Part shown: positions 32,623 to 43,852 of the stretch, piece after piece
How the letters are laid out: every line of letters starts with the position of its first letter
How positions within the stretch are numbered: position 1 is the first letter of the stretch
Assembly (NCBI GenBank): GCA_028564705.1
Contig: JAPXFQ010000803.1
Span: 413,321 to 477,320, forward strand
DNA: 64,000 bases
DNA from: Apricaphanius iberus
Lineage: Eukaryota > Chordata > Actinopteri > Cyprinodontiformes > Aphaniidae
Reading direction: 5' to 3'
The notes under the pieces: model-generated
Database searches by the model: none
Seen by the model: the letters and a program-made list of their open reading frames with translations, nothing else
What the model was told of the DNA's origin: nothing
Program-made: the position numbers and the translations under genes

Positions 32623-34629
32623 TGTTGGGTCACACACACAGCCATCGGGTGGCACTAACCTGCTCTCTTCCACCGGAAGAACTGCAAGCAGAACCTACAA
32701 ATAGAAGTGCTCAGCCAGCCGTTCCTCCTTAGCCAAGCAGCCTCCCGGCCGGGGTTGGCCCAGGCTAGGCCCTGGCTTCATTCACTCTGAGCCATGGCTG
32801 GGCTCTGATCGGGGGGGCCGACATCAAAGAACCTTCCTTCGTTAATGAAGGATAAACATCCGAGTTTGAGGAGGAACTCATTCAAGCAACACCAACAGAC
32901 AACCAATCAGGTGACTGAAAAACATTGAAAAACAAACCCCGTTGATCTGCCTGAATTCTCGAGACCTTCTGCATGCTGCTGCAGGCCAGGGAAGCAACAT
33001 AAGACAATCACCGACCATTGTCCTTTGCTGGCGGAGGAAGGCACAAGTTTCTGGCAGAACCATGCTCCAAAGGAAACCAAAGACCACTCCAGGTGAATGT
33101 TAAACATTGATAAACAAAGACGTTTATCCCTACAGTCCGATGAAACCCCCCTCTGAGTTTCAGACTGCCAACGATGAGAAACAGGAACTGTGAGCCACGT
33201 GTGCCGAGAGCTCATCTAGCCAGAATCTGCATTTCGCCACTGTCACCGAGGCAATAAGAGGTGAATGCCAAACTGGAGAGCTCTAAAAAGGTACTTGTTA
33301 AGAGGTGGATGCCAGGGGCCCATCGTTACGCAGCCAGCCAGGAGGAAGCCAGAACCAGGAGCTTCCCATCGCTGCTAGCCAAATTAGCGATCCTTTGTTA
33401 GCCTGTTGGCTAACGCACTTTGGAGACCCCCTTCCCTCATTGACGTGCAGTTTTCCTTTCTTTGTTTCATTCAATCACCAACCAAGGCCCCTATTTCTGG
33501 TAGAAACTCGCTCCAAAGGAACCCAAAGACCACTCCAGGTGAGTCTTGAACATTGATGAACAAAGACTGTTTAAAGATTGTTTATCCTCAGAGCCCGACG
33601 AAAACCCCTCTGAGTTTGAGGCTGTCAACTGCTTAGAAACGGGAGCTGATCCAGCCAGAATCTGCATTTAGGCGCCGTCACCGAGGCAATAAGAGGTGAA
33701 AGCCGAACTGGAGAGCTCCAAAAAGGTACTGTTAAGAGGTGGATGCCAGGGGCCCATCGCTACGCAGCCAGCCAGGAGGAAGCCAGAGCCAGTAGCTTCC
33801 CATCGCTGCTAGCCAAATTAGCGATCCTTTGTTAGCCTGTTGGCTAACGCACTTTGGAGACCCCCTTCCCTCATTGACGTGCAGTTTTACTTTCTTTGTT
33901 TCATTACTAATAAATGTATTTGAGCCATTTCAAACGCCCCACATACATCGCAGACAGCTAAAGCTCGGTTTAAAATTTGATTGTTTAAGAACAGAAACTA
34001 GTCTTATTAGCCGTGTTTGAGACTCCTTTTTGTATCAAAATGCTGGAATTAGATAGTTTACTGCAGTGATCAATTCATGAATAAAGTAATTTTTCAAAGG
34101 TAATTAGTCTTATCCAGGTAATTATTAAACAAACATTTATTTATCCAAAAAAGTTTGATTTTCCTTTCTTTGTTTTATTGATTACACAAAAACCAATTGT
34201 GCAAATTGGTTAAACTAATTACAATTCCTAATGTATTCAGATTCCTCCAAGCATAAATCAAATTTTATATTTTCTGTATTTATTGCATTTTTATCCATTT
34301 GTTTCTTTTATTTTTTGTTATACATTTGGTTTGATCAGTAGTGTTGTTTATTTAGTTCTGTAAATAAACCTTGTATTTTGGAAAGTAACCTTTGTCATTA
34401 AACACGCATATAAGGTAAAGTTTCATGATCAATAGACAGTAAAAAATTAATTCCTTCAGATTATGAGACTGATATTGATATTTGGCTATTAAAATAGTTC
34501 ATGGAAACCAAGGTGGTGCCCAAAAAATATTAATAATTTTTCATAAATTATTTGTCTTTTTGACTTCCATAAGAAGTCCTTTGACCGTTAATAGCCAAAT
34601 AGCTGCATTTTTACCTCATATCCGCAACA
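32623..34629 (+). mobile_element. LTR-X copy I, with internal duplication
   Basis: Bounded by TGTTG and CAACA, with TGTG on both sides (32619-32622 and 34630-34633). The first half holds two copies of a 0.4-0.5 kb module (A about 32985-33471, B 33472-33904), each ending 'gacgtgcagttttnctttctttgtttcatt'. A 'gtaaataaacc' polyadenylation-like signal lies near 34362. A 14 bp inverted repeat (34479-34492 / 34588-34601) lies near the 3' end. Structure suggests a solo LTR with a duplicated upstream module; superfamily unknown. Confidence 0.55.
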
Positions 34630-34664
34630 TGTGTCCATAACTTCAAGAAATTAAGAATATTAAT

Positions 34665-35105
34665 TTGAATACAATTATACAAACATTCCAATCAGTTAAA
34701 AGTTTTCCATACAAGGAATCCCACCAGATTTTGTTGTGTCATAAAGGTGAGGTTGTGCCCCATACTTGCGGACTCCAACCACAGCAATCCCTCATACTGA
34801 GCAAGCATGTAGCGACAGTAGGCACGAAAACCTCCGCTTTAACAGGAAGAAACTGGCAGAACCAGAACTTGGCTCAGTACAATTGGTAATCTGCCACGAA
34901 CATCTGGGGGTCTGAGACGACAGAAAAGAGACAGAAATAACAAAAGAAAGTAAAAAGTTGAGAACAGCACATGGAGAATGCTCGGTCACTGGGAGCATCA
35001 TCTGAACCGGTGCTCCCCATCCAGCAGGGGGCGGTGTAGCTGAGCAGGATACCAGACCAGGTGGAGCTTCTATGGAGAGAAAAACACTCAGTGAAAACAA
35101 GGTTA
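34665..35105 (-). mobile_element. L2-B LINE 3' UTR fragment
   Basis: Complement of the L2-B 3' UTR ('ccctcatactgagcaagcatg', 'ctttaacaggaagaaa', 'gctccccatccagcaggg'). No coding part and no terminal repeats are left. Confidence 0.7.
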
Positions 35106-35257
35106 ATATGAATGCCACATCTCTCAGGTTTTTATTTGTATAATTTTCCCCCCACTTCACAATAATATTGCTATTTATTTCTCTCTTTTGTACATGATTT
35201 GAAAACTTGAAATGTTTTATTATAATGCAATAGAATGTAAAAAAATCCATGCTCTTA

Positions 35258-36382
35258 CGCTGTGTCCACACTGAACGCGATAGGAGCGACTATAAAGCGT
35301 GACACACGCCTAGCTGTTCGCGTGCACATTCGCACCTTGAAGCGTGTATAACGCGAACTGGTCGCGCTTAAAATATGGTATTTTTACGTGCGAACTGGCC
35401 TTCAGCAGAGCTGGGGCCAGAGTGCATCTGCAGTGGATTATGGACCGATCTGACGGAGGACTGCGTGTTCGGCCCGGGCTTCAGCGGAGCTGGGGCTACA
35501 GTGCAGCTGGCGGTGGATTATGGACCGAGCTGACGGAGGACCGAGTGGATTACGTGTTCGGCCTGGCCTCCGGGAGAGCTGGGACCGCTGCACTGGGGGT
35601 TTGGTGAGCTACAGATACAGTCTAGGTACGGATCCATAAACAGCAGCAAGCCTCTCATAAACACCGGCTCCTCGCCGCCTGGAGAACGTGACATGCTCAT
35701 CCAGTTTGTGCCAAGCTTCGCCTGCCGAAACACCAACTACATTTCTGAGCAGCTGTCCATCTGTCTGCGGTTTGTAAAAGTTTATAATATTTGAGCAGCG
35801 TGGGACGTGGTGCGGGAGCTGCTACCAGGAAACCAGGTGAGGAGGCCGTTTCAAGGCTCACTTCCAGGCTGAGAGATGCTTTTACAGCATCAACAGGTCT
35901 TTTATGAGCCACCCACAAACATCTTAAGAGCATTCCTGTCTAAATAGTTTATTTTTTTATTTTTGTCTCTGTATAGCAAACTGCTTGTGTCATGTACTGA
36001 TTAGCCACGATGTTTATCAGTATTTCCTCCATGTCCTGCTGAGGCTGTGACTCCATGACAGTCACAGAATCACTGAATCTCTTTCCCCTGATTGGTTGTC
36101 GCGAAGCGATTTGACGCTGGAGTTCAGATTTTTCCAACTCGAGCGATAGACGCAATGAGCGCGAATGCACAAAATGCACCACATAAATTGCGGGGCGAAT
36201 TTTACATCGCATCTATAGCGCGAATTGTTCGCGCAAATCAAGCAGAAAAGCTTTTTCGCGACGCAAATCTGCTTCTGAAGTGTCACAGGACACCAAGTCA
36301 CGCTTCATCGCGCTCCTCCATTGATTTTACATGTAAACCTGAAGCTCTAGTCTCTCGTATCACGTTTGGTCTGGACACACTG
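35258..36382. mobile_element. PIF/Harbinger-like non-autonomous transposon
   Basis: Inverted ends 'cgctgtgtccacact' (left) and, complemented, 'cagtgtgtccagacc' (right), flanked by TTA on both sides (35255-35257 and 36383-36385). A three-base TTA duplication is typical of PIF/Harbinger. The 1125 bp interior has no transposase; it is rich in CG near both ends ('gcgcgaa', 'cgcgaac'). Confidence 0.7.
35398..35590. repeat. Tandem repeat, about 88 bp unit, inside the Harbinger element
   Basis: The block 'ttcagc(a/g)gagctggggc...gtggattatggaccga(t/g)ctgacggagga' occurs twice in a row with a partial third copy. Small differences distinguish the units. Confidence 0.65.
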
Positions 36383-37294
36383 TTATCAGCTCCCCTTTTC
36401 ACTGAATATAAGGGGAAATGCTGTTTGCTCAGATTTACAATCCATTCCTTAACTAAGGAAATACTACAATTCCCTTAGGAGTCAATAACTGGTGTGGCAT
36501 GGTAACACAAAATTAAAGATTTAGAGCTTATCTTCATTGTAGGCAGGTTTCAATAGAGAAAGTACTCTAATAAAAGTTGTCCAGATCTGACTGTAAACAT
36601 ATTATGTCTGTGATGTAAAACCATTATCTACTGTTTTAAAAAAAGAAGAAACTGTCATACGGAGGTGTATATGAAAGGAGAAAAATTTAAATTATCCTCT
36701 TGCAGCCAACAGAAACTGGAAAAATAAGAACTTCCCCACATGTTCAGCTCAGAAATCTTGATCCTTTCTTTGTGTTTTTTTTTTCATTCTACTTATAATT
36801 GTCTAGAATGCCTATGTGTCTTTTTCTCTTCTTACCTGACAAAACCAACATATTTATTTATTTTCCAGTTCCCATTATTAGCCCTCCTCTACATGGCCTC
36901 CAGACTATCTTTGTCAGGTTATTTTGTTCGTCATTATACCATTCCTTGGCCGTATCCGTCTGTGACCTGTCTGGCTTCCTTTTCATTCATCGATCTAGGC
37001 CTTGCTCTTTTGCTTTGTTTGCCTTCCTCCTTTACACCTTGTGCTGACCTTGACCCAGAAGATTTAAGCTCTATTCTCTCTTAATTAATTCTTCTGTTTC
37101 ATGCTTTGGCCAAACCCCTCCCCTCCGAGCTTAACAAAATATTTTCTTTTTCTTCTATTTCCAGTTTAAACTACAAGGTGTAATATATTCAGAATGCCTA
37201 CAGCTTCCACATATAAAACATGAGGAAGAGAGACCATAAGATAAATGCACTGAAATAAAACTCAGATATTCCTGTAGGAAATGGAGCCTCAGTT
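36383..37294. other. No gene seen
   Basis: AT-rich sequence. ORFs at 36740-37084 are Phe/Leu/Ser-rich chance frames from pyrimidine-rich DNA. Confidence 0.4.
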
Positions 37295-38096
37295 TTAGAT
37301 TCGTTTTATTTATATAGCGCTAATTCACAACAAATGTCATCTCAAGGCATTTTACAACAAAAGTCATTTCAATATATTTATACAAACATTATAATCAGTT
37401 AAAAGTTTTTTTTTATGTAAGGAAGCCCAGCAGATTGTGCTGAGTCATCAGCTAGCAGTTGTGCCTGGATCATACAGACTCCAACTACAGCTGTTCCTCA
37501 GCAAACCCTTATGCTGAGCAAGCATGTAGCGACAGTGGAGAGGAAAAACTCCCCTTTAACAGGAAGAAACCTCCTTCATCTGCCACAACTGTCTGGAGGT
37601 CTGAGAAGACAGAGAAGAGACAGCATGGAGGATGCTCGGTGACTTTAAGCAGCCTCTTGACCGATGTTCCCCATCCAGCAGGAAACTCTATTCTGGATTT
37701 ACCAGGGAGCCAATGGAGTGAAACGAAAACAAGAGAAATGTGAATTCTCTTTAATATTCATCAGAACTCTTGCTGTGCAGGGGGCGACTGTGGCTCAGTG
37801 GTAGAGTAGCTGGCTTGCAATCAGAGGGTCATAGGTTCAATTCCAGCTTCCTCCAGTCACATGTCAATGTGCCCCTGGGCAAGGCACTTAACCCCCTAAT
37901 TCTACATCGTCCTACCGAGCCATGTTGGCTGTCGGTGCATGAACAGATTGTGAATGGGTGAATGTGGCTTCAATGTAAAGCGCTTTGAGTGGTCAGTAAG
38001 ACTAGAAAACTGCTATATAAGTTCAGTCCATTTGCTGTGGCATTTTGGATCAACTGAGGGCTTTTTTTGGCATTTTGTGGACTTCCATATGATAAG
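37295..38096 (-). mobile_element. L2-B fragment carrying a SINE
   Basis: Minus-strand L2-B: 3' UTR from the 'tttatttatatagcgc' end, then a deletion, then ORF2 C-terminal sequence ('ttaatattcatcagaa', 'gcattttgga'). It is interrupted by a SINE at 37778-38031 and by LTR-X at 38097-40521. The next L2 bases resume at 40522-40592 ('gcagccttgaagtaacaaa'), so all three were one fragment. Confidence 0.75.
37778..38031 (+). mobile_element. tRNA-derived SINE
   Basis: A 254 bp element with a tRNA-like head: A-box-like 'tggctcagtggtagagtag' near 37791 and B-box 'ggttcaattcc' near 37833. The tail 'aaagcgctttgagtgg...ctatataa' resembles L2-type SINE tails. A perfect 8 bp duplication TTGCTGTG flanks it (37770-37777 and 38032-38039). 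RNA polymerase III promoter boxes are inside the element. It sits inside an L2-B fragment. It is not a functional tRNA because the sequence past the B box does not close an acceptor stem. Confidence 0.85.
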
Positions 38097-40521
38097 TGTT
38101 TGGTCACACACACAGCCATCAGGTGGCAGTACTCTGCTCTAGCCCCACAGGAAGTGGGCACGAAAATCTACAGATAGGGGTGCTCACCCAGCTGCTGATT
38201 TGTTCTGTGTTCTGCCAGCCGGGGAGCAACAGAAGACAATCACCAACCAAGGCCCCTATTTCTGGTAGAAACTCGCTCCAAAGGAACCCAAAGACCACTC
38301 CAGGTGAGTCTTGAACATTGATGAACAAAGACTGTTTAAAGATTGTTTATCCTCAGAGCCCGACGAAAACCCCTCTGAGTTTGAGGCTGTCAACTGCTTA
38401 GAAACGGGAGCTGATCCAGCCAGAATCTGCATTTAGGCGCCGTCACCGAGGCAATAAGAGGTGAAAGCCGAACTGGAGAGCTCCAAAAAGGTACTGTTAA
38501 GAGGTGGATGCCAGGGGCCCATCGCTACGCAGCCAGCCAGGAGGAAGCCAGAGCCAGTAGCTTCCCATCGCTGCTAGCCAAATTAGCGATCCTTTGTTAG
38601 CCTGTTGGCTAACGCACTTTGGAGACCCCCTTCCCTCATTGACGTGCAGCAACTCGTAGGACTTTAAATGTTCATAAGGTCTGTTTGGGCAGAGGCAAAT
38701 TAGTTAGGATAGCTAATTTCAAAGGTGTTTCCTTTCATTGTTAAGTTGTATAAGTTTTCATTCTGCTATCTTTGGGTAAACCAGGCCTCGGCCTGAAACT
38801 TTAATCAGTGTCTTTAAAAGACTTTCCTGACAAAGAGTCGTTTTACATCCTGCAATTTGAGCTACTCAATCGAACAGGAGTTTTGCTCTCTTTGTTTAAT
38901 TTTCTAATAAATGTATTTGAGCCATTTCAAACGCCCCACGTACATCGCAGACAGCTAAAGCTCGGTTTAAAATTAGATTGTTTAAGAAAAGAAACTAGTT
39001 TGAGACTCCTTTTTGTATCAAAATGCTGGAATTAGATTGTTTACTGCGATAATCAATTCATGAATAAAGTAATTCTTCAAAGGTTAATTACTCTTATCCA
39101 GGTCATTTTTAAACAAAAATTTATTTTTCCAAATAATTTTGATTTTCATTTTATTTTTTTAATTGGTTTACACATAAATCAATTGTGCTAATTGTGAGTC
39201 ATGTGTGCCGAGAGCCGAACCAACCAGAATCCGCATTTAGCCACCGAGCCGATAAGAGATGAATGCCGAACTGGAGAGCTCCAAAAAGGTACTGTTAAAA
39301 AGGTGGATGCCAAACGCCACGCAGCCAGCCAGGAGGCTCCCACTGCTGGTAGCCAGATTAGCGATCCTTTGTGCAGCAACTCGGAGGACTTTAAATGTTC
39401 ATAAGGTCTGTTTGGGCAGAGACAAATTAGTTAGGATAACTCATTTTAAAGGTGTTTCCTTTTTTAATGTTAACTTTTTAAGTTTCATGTGTTATCTTTG
39501 AGTAAACCAGGTCTCGGCCTGAAGTTTTAATAAGTGTTCTTAAAAGACTTTTCCCGACAAAGAGTCATTTTAAATCCTGTAATTTGAGTTACTCATCAAG
39601 ACAGGTTTTTTTCTTTATGTCTAAAGTTTAATACATTTATTTGAGCCACTCTAAACACGACACGTGCATCGCAGACAGCTAAAGCTAACCAAGCCCACCT
39701 GTTGGTTTAAGCCGGCGTTTCATTAACAAAGATCACTATTAACGGTTCAAACAGAACGTGGTTTAAAAAATAGATTGTTTTAGAATAGAAACTAATCTCA
39801 TTAGCCATGTTTGAACTCCCTTTATTCGATCAAAATACGGGAATTAGATTGTTTTACTGTTGTGATCAATCCATGAATTAAGTAATCCACCAAAGGTTAA
39901 TTACTTTTATCCAGATAATTCTTAAACATAACACTTCTTACTCCAAAGAATGTTTTGTGTTTACTTACATTGCTTATTGGTTTAGAGGTAAACCAGTGGT
40001 ACTAAATTAGTTAAAATAATTAAAGTTAGTGAATTTAATTCAGTTTCATTCCAGCATCTGCAGATTAAGTCTTTGGTTCTTAACACATCCAAATTCATCT
40101 AGAACTGTGACACCAGAATCCATGGTTTCTCATCATATTACATGTTCATCTTTTTGTGTTCTTTCATTTTAACTTTTCATTTATTTTAATTAGTAGTGTG
40201 TTATTTTTTTCCTAGCTAGGTGATTAAATTTTTTTTCTTATTTCTCTCTTTTTTAATAAATCTTGTATCTTGGAACATAACCATTCTCTACCCTGTTCAA
40301 CACACACATATTGCAAAGTTTATGGTCAATAAATGGTAAAGAAATTCATTCCTTCAAATTATGAGCTGATATAGACATGTGGCTATTAAAATAGTTCCTG
40401 ATAAAGGTGGTGCCCCGAATAATAATAATTGTCCATAAATTATTAATCGTATTGACTGCCATAAGCAGTCCCTTTAACTTTTAATAGCCAGATAACTACA
40501 TTCTTGGTAATTTTCCCAACA
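38097..40521 (+). mobile_element. LTR-X copies II and III, fused head to tail
   Basis: Starts TGTTTGGTCACAC (as copy I: TGTTGGGTCACAC) and ends CCCAACA (copy I: CGCAACA). Part II (38097 to about 39193) and part III (about 39194-40521) overlap in content: both contain the 'ggatgcca...gcagccagccagg' module and the 'aaatgtatttgagcc' or similar segment. III lacks the LTR start and II lacks the LTR end. The pair looks like two LTRs recombined. It interrupts an L2-B fragment and has no matching flanks. Confidence 0.55.
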
Positions 40522-40592
40522 GAGGGAATTATAGTAATGCAGCCTTGAAGTAACAAATCCATGGACTAGTTTCTCTGCATCACTCCTGGACA
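40522..40592 (-). mobile_element. L2-B fragment, continuation
   Basis: Complement of L2-B ORF2 C-terminal codons ('cagccttgaagtaacaaa', 'catggactagttt', 'catcactcctggaca'), in register with the fragment that ends at 38096. Confidence 0.7.
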
Positions 40593-41689
40593 AAAACAGC
40601 TGATGCAACAGTGGCAAACATGCACCTGTCCTCGCTGTAATAAGTTAAACATACACAGAATTTTTCAAAAATAATGTACTTTCTGTTTTTTAGCCTCCAG
40701 CAAAAATTTGGATTTTTAATATTCAAACTAATTTATGGTTCAGAACCACCTTCAGTGGTGTTGCTAGCTTAAACTCTGACCAAAAAAATTAATAAATAAA
40801 TAAATAAAAATAGAGATATTTTCTCCTGGTAAAGATAAACAAAATTTTAGTATAAAACAAATTGCTGCTATAGTTTTTTAACTTTTTTTACTTCGCCATT
40901 TTAAGCTCAGATTCCCAAAAAGATTAAAGATGTGAACTCTAAAACCATCCAGTACTGTATATTATAAAATTTTCATTTATTTAAGATAAAGAAAAAAATC
41001 ATAGCTGAATTTGTAACTGGAAATTACAGATTATATTTTAAAAACTTAAAATTGTCCTTCATTTCTAACCAAAATTTCTGCTGTTCTTTTAATAGTGTAG
41101 CACTGTTGATTAGATGTGCATTGACCCGAATACATTTTTTTTTTATGTATTTGGTCCTGTATTGCATAAACTCCAGATTTCCAACAGAATGAGTCTTCCC
41201 TGGGGTCTTAGGACATTAGCAACACATGTAGCTTTACAGAGAAACACACCCTGACTGGCAGGTTCTGCTAGGGAGGTAAAGACCATTAGTGCCCTCTGCT
41301 GGGCATATGTAGACATAAAATCTGGTTCCTTCTGACAATATAGAGATGAAACATATGTGGTTTTAAACAGATTTGTGTAAACATGTAAAGATAAAACCAG
41401 AGGATCTTGCACACCTGCACACTGACTGACACCTGTGTGTGGAATTGTGTATCAGTATGAGTGTGTGTGTAGGTGTTCTTGGGCAAACCAGATGCAACAC
41501 ACAGCAACAGTGTAAGGAGTTGTGTCTCAATAGTTGAATGCGATCCGTGATGTAAAAACACTTTGAGTAGGATTACTTAATTTTTTATATGAAGCAGGTT
41601 GAGCAGATCCATCCTGCCACACAGCTTTCTGATTGGCCAGTATCTGGAGAAAGGGAAATACTAGATTTCCATTTACAAATGTATCATCC
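40593..41689. other. No gene seen
   Basis: AT-rich DNA with short (AAAT)n near 40788-40808. Minus-strand ORFs at 41143-41561 have no recognisable domain. Confidence 0.4.
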
Positions 41690-42161
41690 TTGAGGTTCCG
41701 GTGATGTCACCCTCCTGAATAGCAGCCTAGGTCTACTGCTCACTTAAGTTTTATTCAAAATCATCCTGTAAAACCATCATTTTAATTTTTTTCCTCCGAT
41801 AAGAAAAAGGAGTTAAACGGGGTGAACATGGGGAAAAAAAGAGAAACATGTCAAAAAGGAGTGAATGAAGACAGACCAAGTTATAAGAATAGGCCTCAAA
41901 TTTTTCCAAGACATCAATTCTAACTGTGTAGAGGAGTTACAGGACTTTTGTAAAGATTTTCACGATTTTAAATCAACACTAACATAACAGCTAACATAGT
42001 GAACCAGAAGATTACGGAAGCAGAGGCCCGTGTTCAAAAGGCTGAGGACAGGGTCCAAAGCATGGACGTTGTGTTGGCCAAAATAATAAAAGTTATGAGC
42101 GAACAAGAAGCCAAGCTACTCGACCAAGAAAGCATATCCCGCAGACTAGAGACTATACAAT
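41690..42161 (+). pseudogene. L1-type ORF1, coiled-coil part
   Basis: Encodes, with breaks, a Lys-rich start ('MGKKRETC') and a strong coiled coil ('EAEARVQKAEDRVQSMD', 'KLLDQESISRRLETIQ'). This is the trimerising coil of an L1 ORF1 RNA-binding protein. The frame is cut by a hAT insertion at 42170, and ORF1 resumes at 43455. Confidence 0.65.
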
Positions 42162-42169
42162 GTCAGTGA

Positions 42170-43446
42170 TAGGGCTGTAGCGATACACTTATCTCACGAT
42201 ACAATACACGATATTCAGTTCACGATACGATTCGATCAAATTTGATTCACTAACATCATTTTCTGAAAGATTTAAAGGGAAGAGTGATTTTGGTGACATC
42301 TTGTGAATGTTCAATTTACTTGGATTGAAGCAGACAACTTGTCTGTCTTTAAAACTAGACTTAAAAGCTTCCTCTTTGACAAAGCTTACAGTTAGAGACA
42401 GGTTAGACAGGTAGCTAGGAAGAGACGGGTTAATGTTAGTAGTCAGGTAGAGTGTCAAAAGCTAGGAAGAGATAGGAAGAGGTAGAGTAGCTAGATAGAT
42501 AGATTAATGTAAGCCAGGTAGAGAGTGTTAGTAGCTAGGTCTCCTAGCGCTAACCTGTTTTCTCTTAGTCTCTTCCTACAGTAGGTGCTCCTGACCCGTC
42601 CTGCTTGACGACCCTGACTAAGATGGCATTCCAGTGGTGGAACGTTCTCCACATCCTGCTACCAACTTCTGCTTCTGCATCAGTTCTGTTGCTCTTTCTG
42701 TGTCTCTGCTGCCTTCTCCAAACCCCAGACGGTCTCGGCAGATGACCGCTTATGCTGAGCCTGGTTCTACTGGAGGTTTCTTCCTGTTAAAAGGGAGTTT
42801 TTCCTTTCCACTGTCGCTTCATGCTTGCTCAGTGTGAGGGATTGCTGAGAAGTCACAACACAATCTTCTGTGGTTCTCGAATTCCTAAATTAAACATTGT
42901 ATTGTAATAACTCTTCTTGTAAAGTGCCTTGAGATGACATCTGTTGTGAAATGGCGCTATATAAATAAACTGAACTGAATTGAATTGGATTGAAATAATT
43001 TAACTGAAAACTAAAAGCAGCAGTTACATAACATGTATCTGACTGGACAGAGTCTACAGCTTGCAAATGTTGGACAAAATTAATCAAAGATGTGTTGAGA
43101 AAATGACAAATATTGTAATACTATGAGTAAGACTAACTATTGTGATTCTTAAAACGGAATTAAACTGTAGAAAATTTGCTAACGCTTTCTAAACACTCTG
43201 TGTTTAGTACCTAACAAATTCAGTTTTATTACTAGATTCAGTTGATCAACTGGAACAAAGAAGGTGAAAACAGCCACCAACTAGTGGTGTTACTTCAAAT
43301 TGTACACAAAATAAATACTGTCATCATTACTGTTTCATTCAAATTCTTAAAATAAAAAAAACATTATTTTATGATTTTGATCGCTATAATATTGTGACAT
43401 AAAATATCGATATATATTGCAGTGTCGATATTTTTCTACATCCCTA
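42170..43446. mobile_element. hAT-like element with nested L2-B
   Basis: Ends 'tagggctgtagcgatac' (left) and, complemented, 'tagggatgtagaaaaatatcg' (right). Flanking 8-mers are GTCAGTGA (42162-42169) and GTAAGCGA (43447-43454), two mismatches apart, consistent with an old 8 bp hAT duplication. There is no transposase. An L2-B 3' end is inserted inside at about 42325-42995. Confidence 0.6.
42325..42995 (+). mobile_element. L2-B LINE 3' end
   Basis: Begins in the last ORF2 codons ('EADNLSVFKTRLKSFLFDKA', stop near 42395), then the full 3' UTR including 'gtgccttgagatgacatct', 'gcgctatataaataaa' and the terminal 'ctgaattgaattggattg' repeats. This is the cleanest view of the L2-B 3' end and it lacks the 28S-like block found at 57001-57310. 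Confidence 0.85.
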
Positions 43447-43454
43447 GTAAGCGA

Positions 43455-43850
43455 AGGGGGCTGAAAGTGGAGTACCGATGGTGGACTTTGTGGAGAAACT
43501 GCTACGGGGAGAGTGGGATATTTCCCCGAGCGTGGCCCTTGGTATCAAAAGAGCAAACAGGGCACTTAACCCCTAAGCCATCAGCAAACCGAGAGGAAAA
43601 CCCATGCTCGATTATCCACGGATTTCCATGTTTCACTACTACAGAGGAAGTTCTGCGTAAAGCATAGACTAAAAAAGCTTATCTCTGGGAAGGAAGAAGA
43701 TACTTTGATCAGGATTATCCTCTGGCGATCTTACCATAAGGAAAATGCGGAAACAAAAAGAGCTTGAAATGGCACATCAAGTTCCAGACATCCTTTTTGC
43801 ACAAGCTGAGGGTATTTTACGAGAGAAGATTGCATTACACTAATCTGGCG
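43455..43850 (+). pseudogene. L1-type ORF1, C-terminal part
   Basis: Reads 'MVDFVEKLLRGEWDISPSV' and 'ALGIKRANRALNP', then 'ISMFHYY', 'GRKKILFDQDYPLAIL' and 'IKFQTSFLHKLRVFYE' after frame changes. These match the RRM and C-terminal domains of L1 ORF1 proteins, which bind single-stranded RNA. At least three stops or frameshifts are present. Confidence 0.65.
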
Positions 43851-43852
43851 CC

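Noticed and set aside
34505..34530. Retroviral primer binding site ('ggtggtgccc') after an LTR
   Set aside because: The motif lies inside LTR-X, upstream of its CAACA end, and the following bases are AT-rich and do not extend a tRNA match.
36740..37084. Membrane protein gene
   Set aside because: The hydrophobic frames come from pyrimidine-rich DNA, overlap each other in two frames, and lack any gene context.
37778..37850. Functional tRNA gene
   Set aside because: A and B boxes are present, but the 3' half does not fold into an acceptor stem and an L2-like tail follows, so it is a SINE.
33472..39400. CRISPR-like array from the repeated LTR-X modules
   Set aside because: The repeats are hundreds of bases long, irregularly spaced, and part of LTRs in a vertebrate genome.
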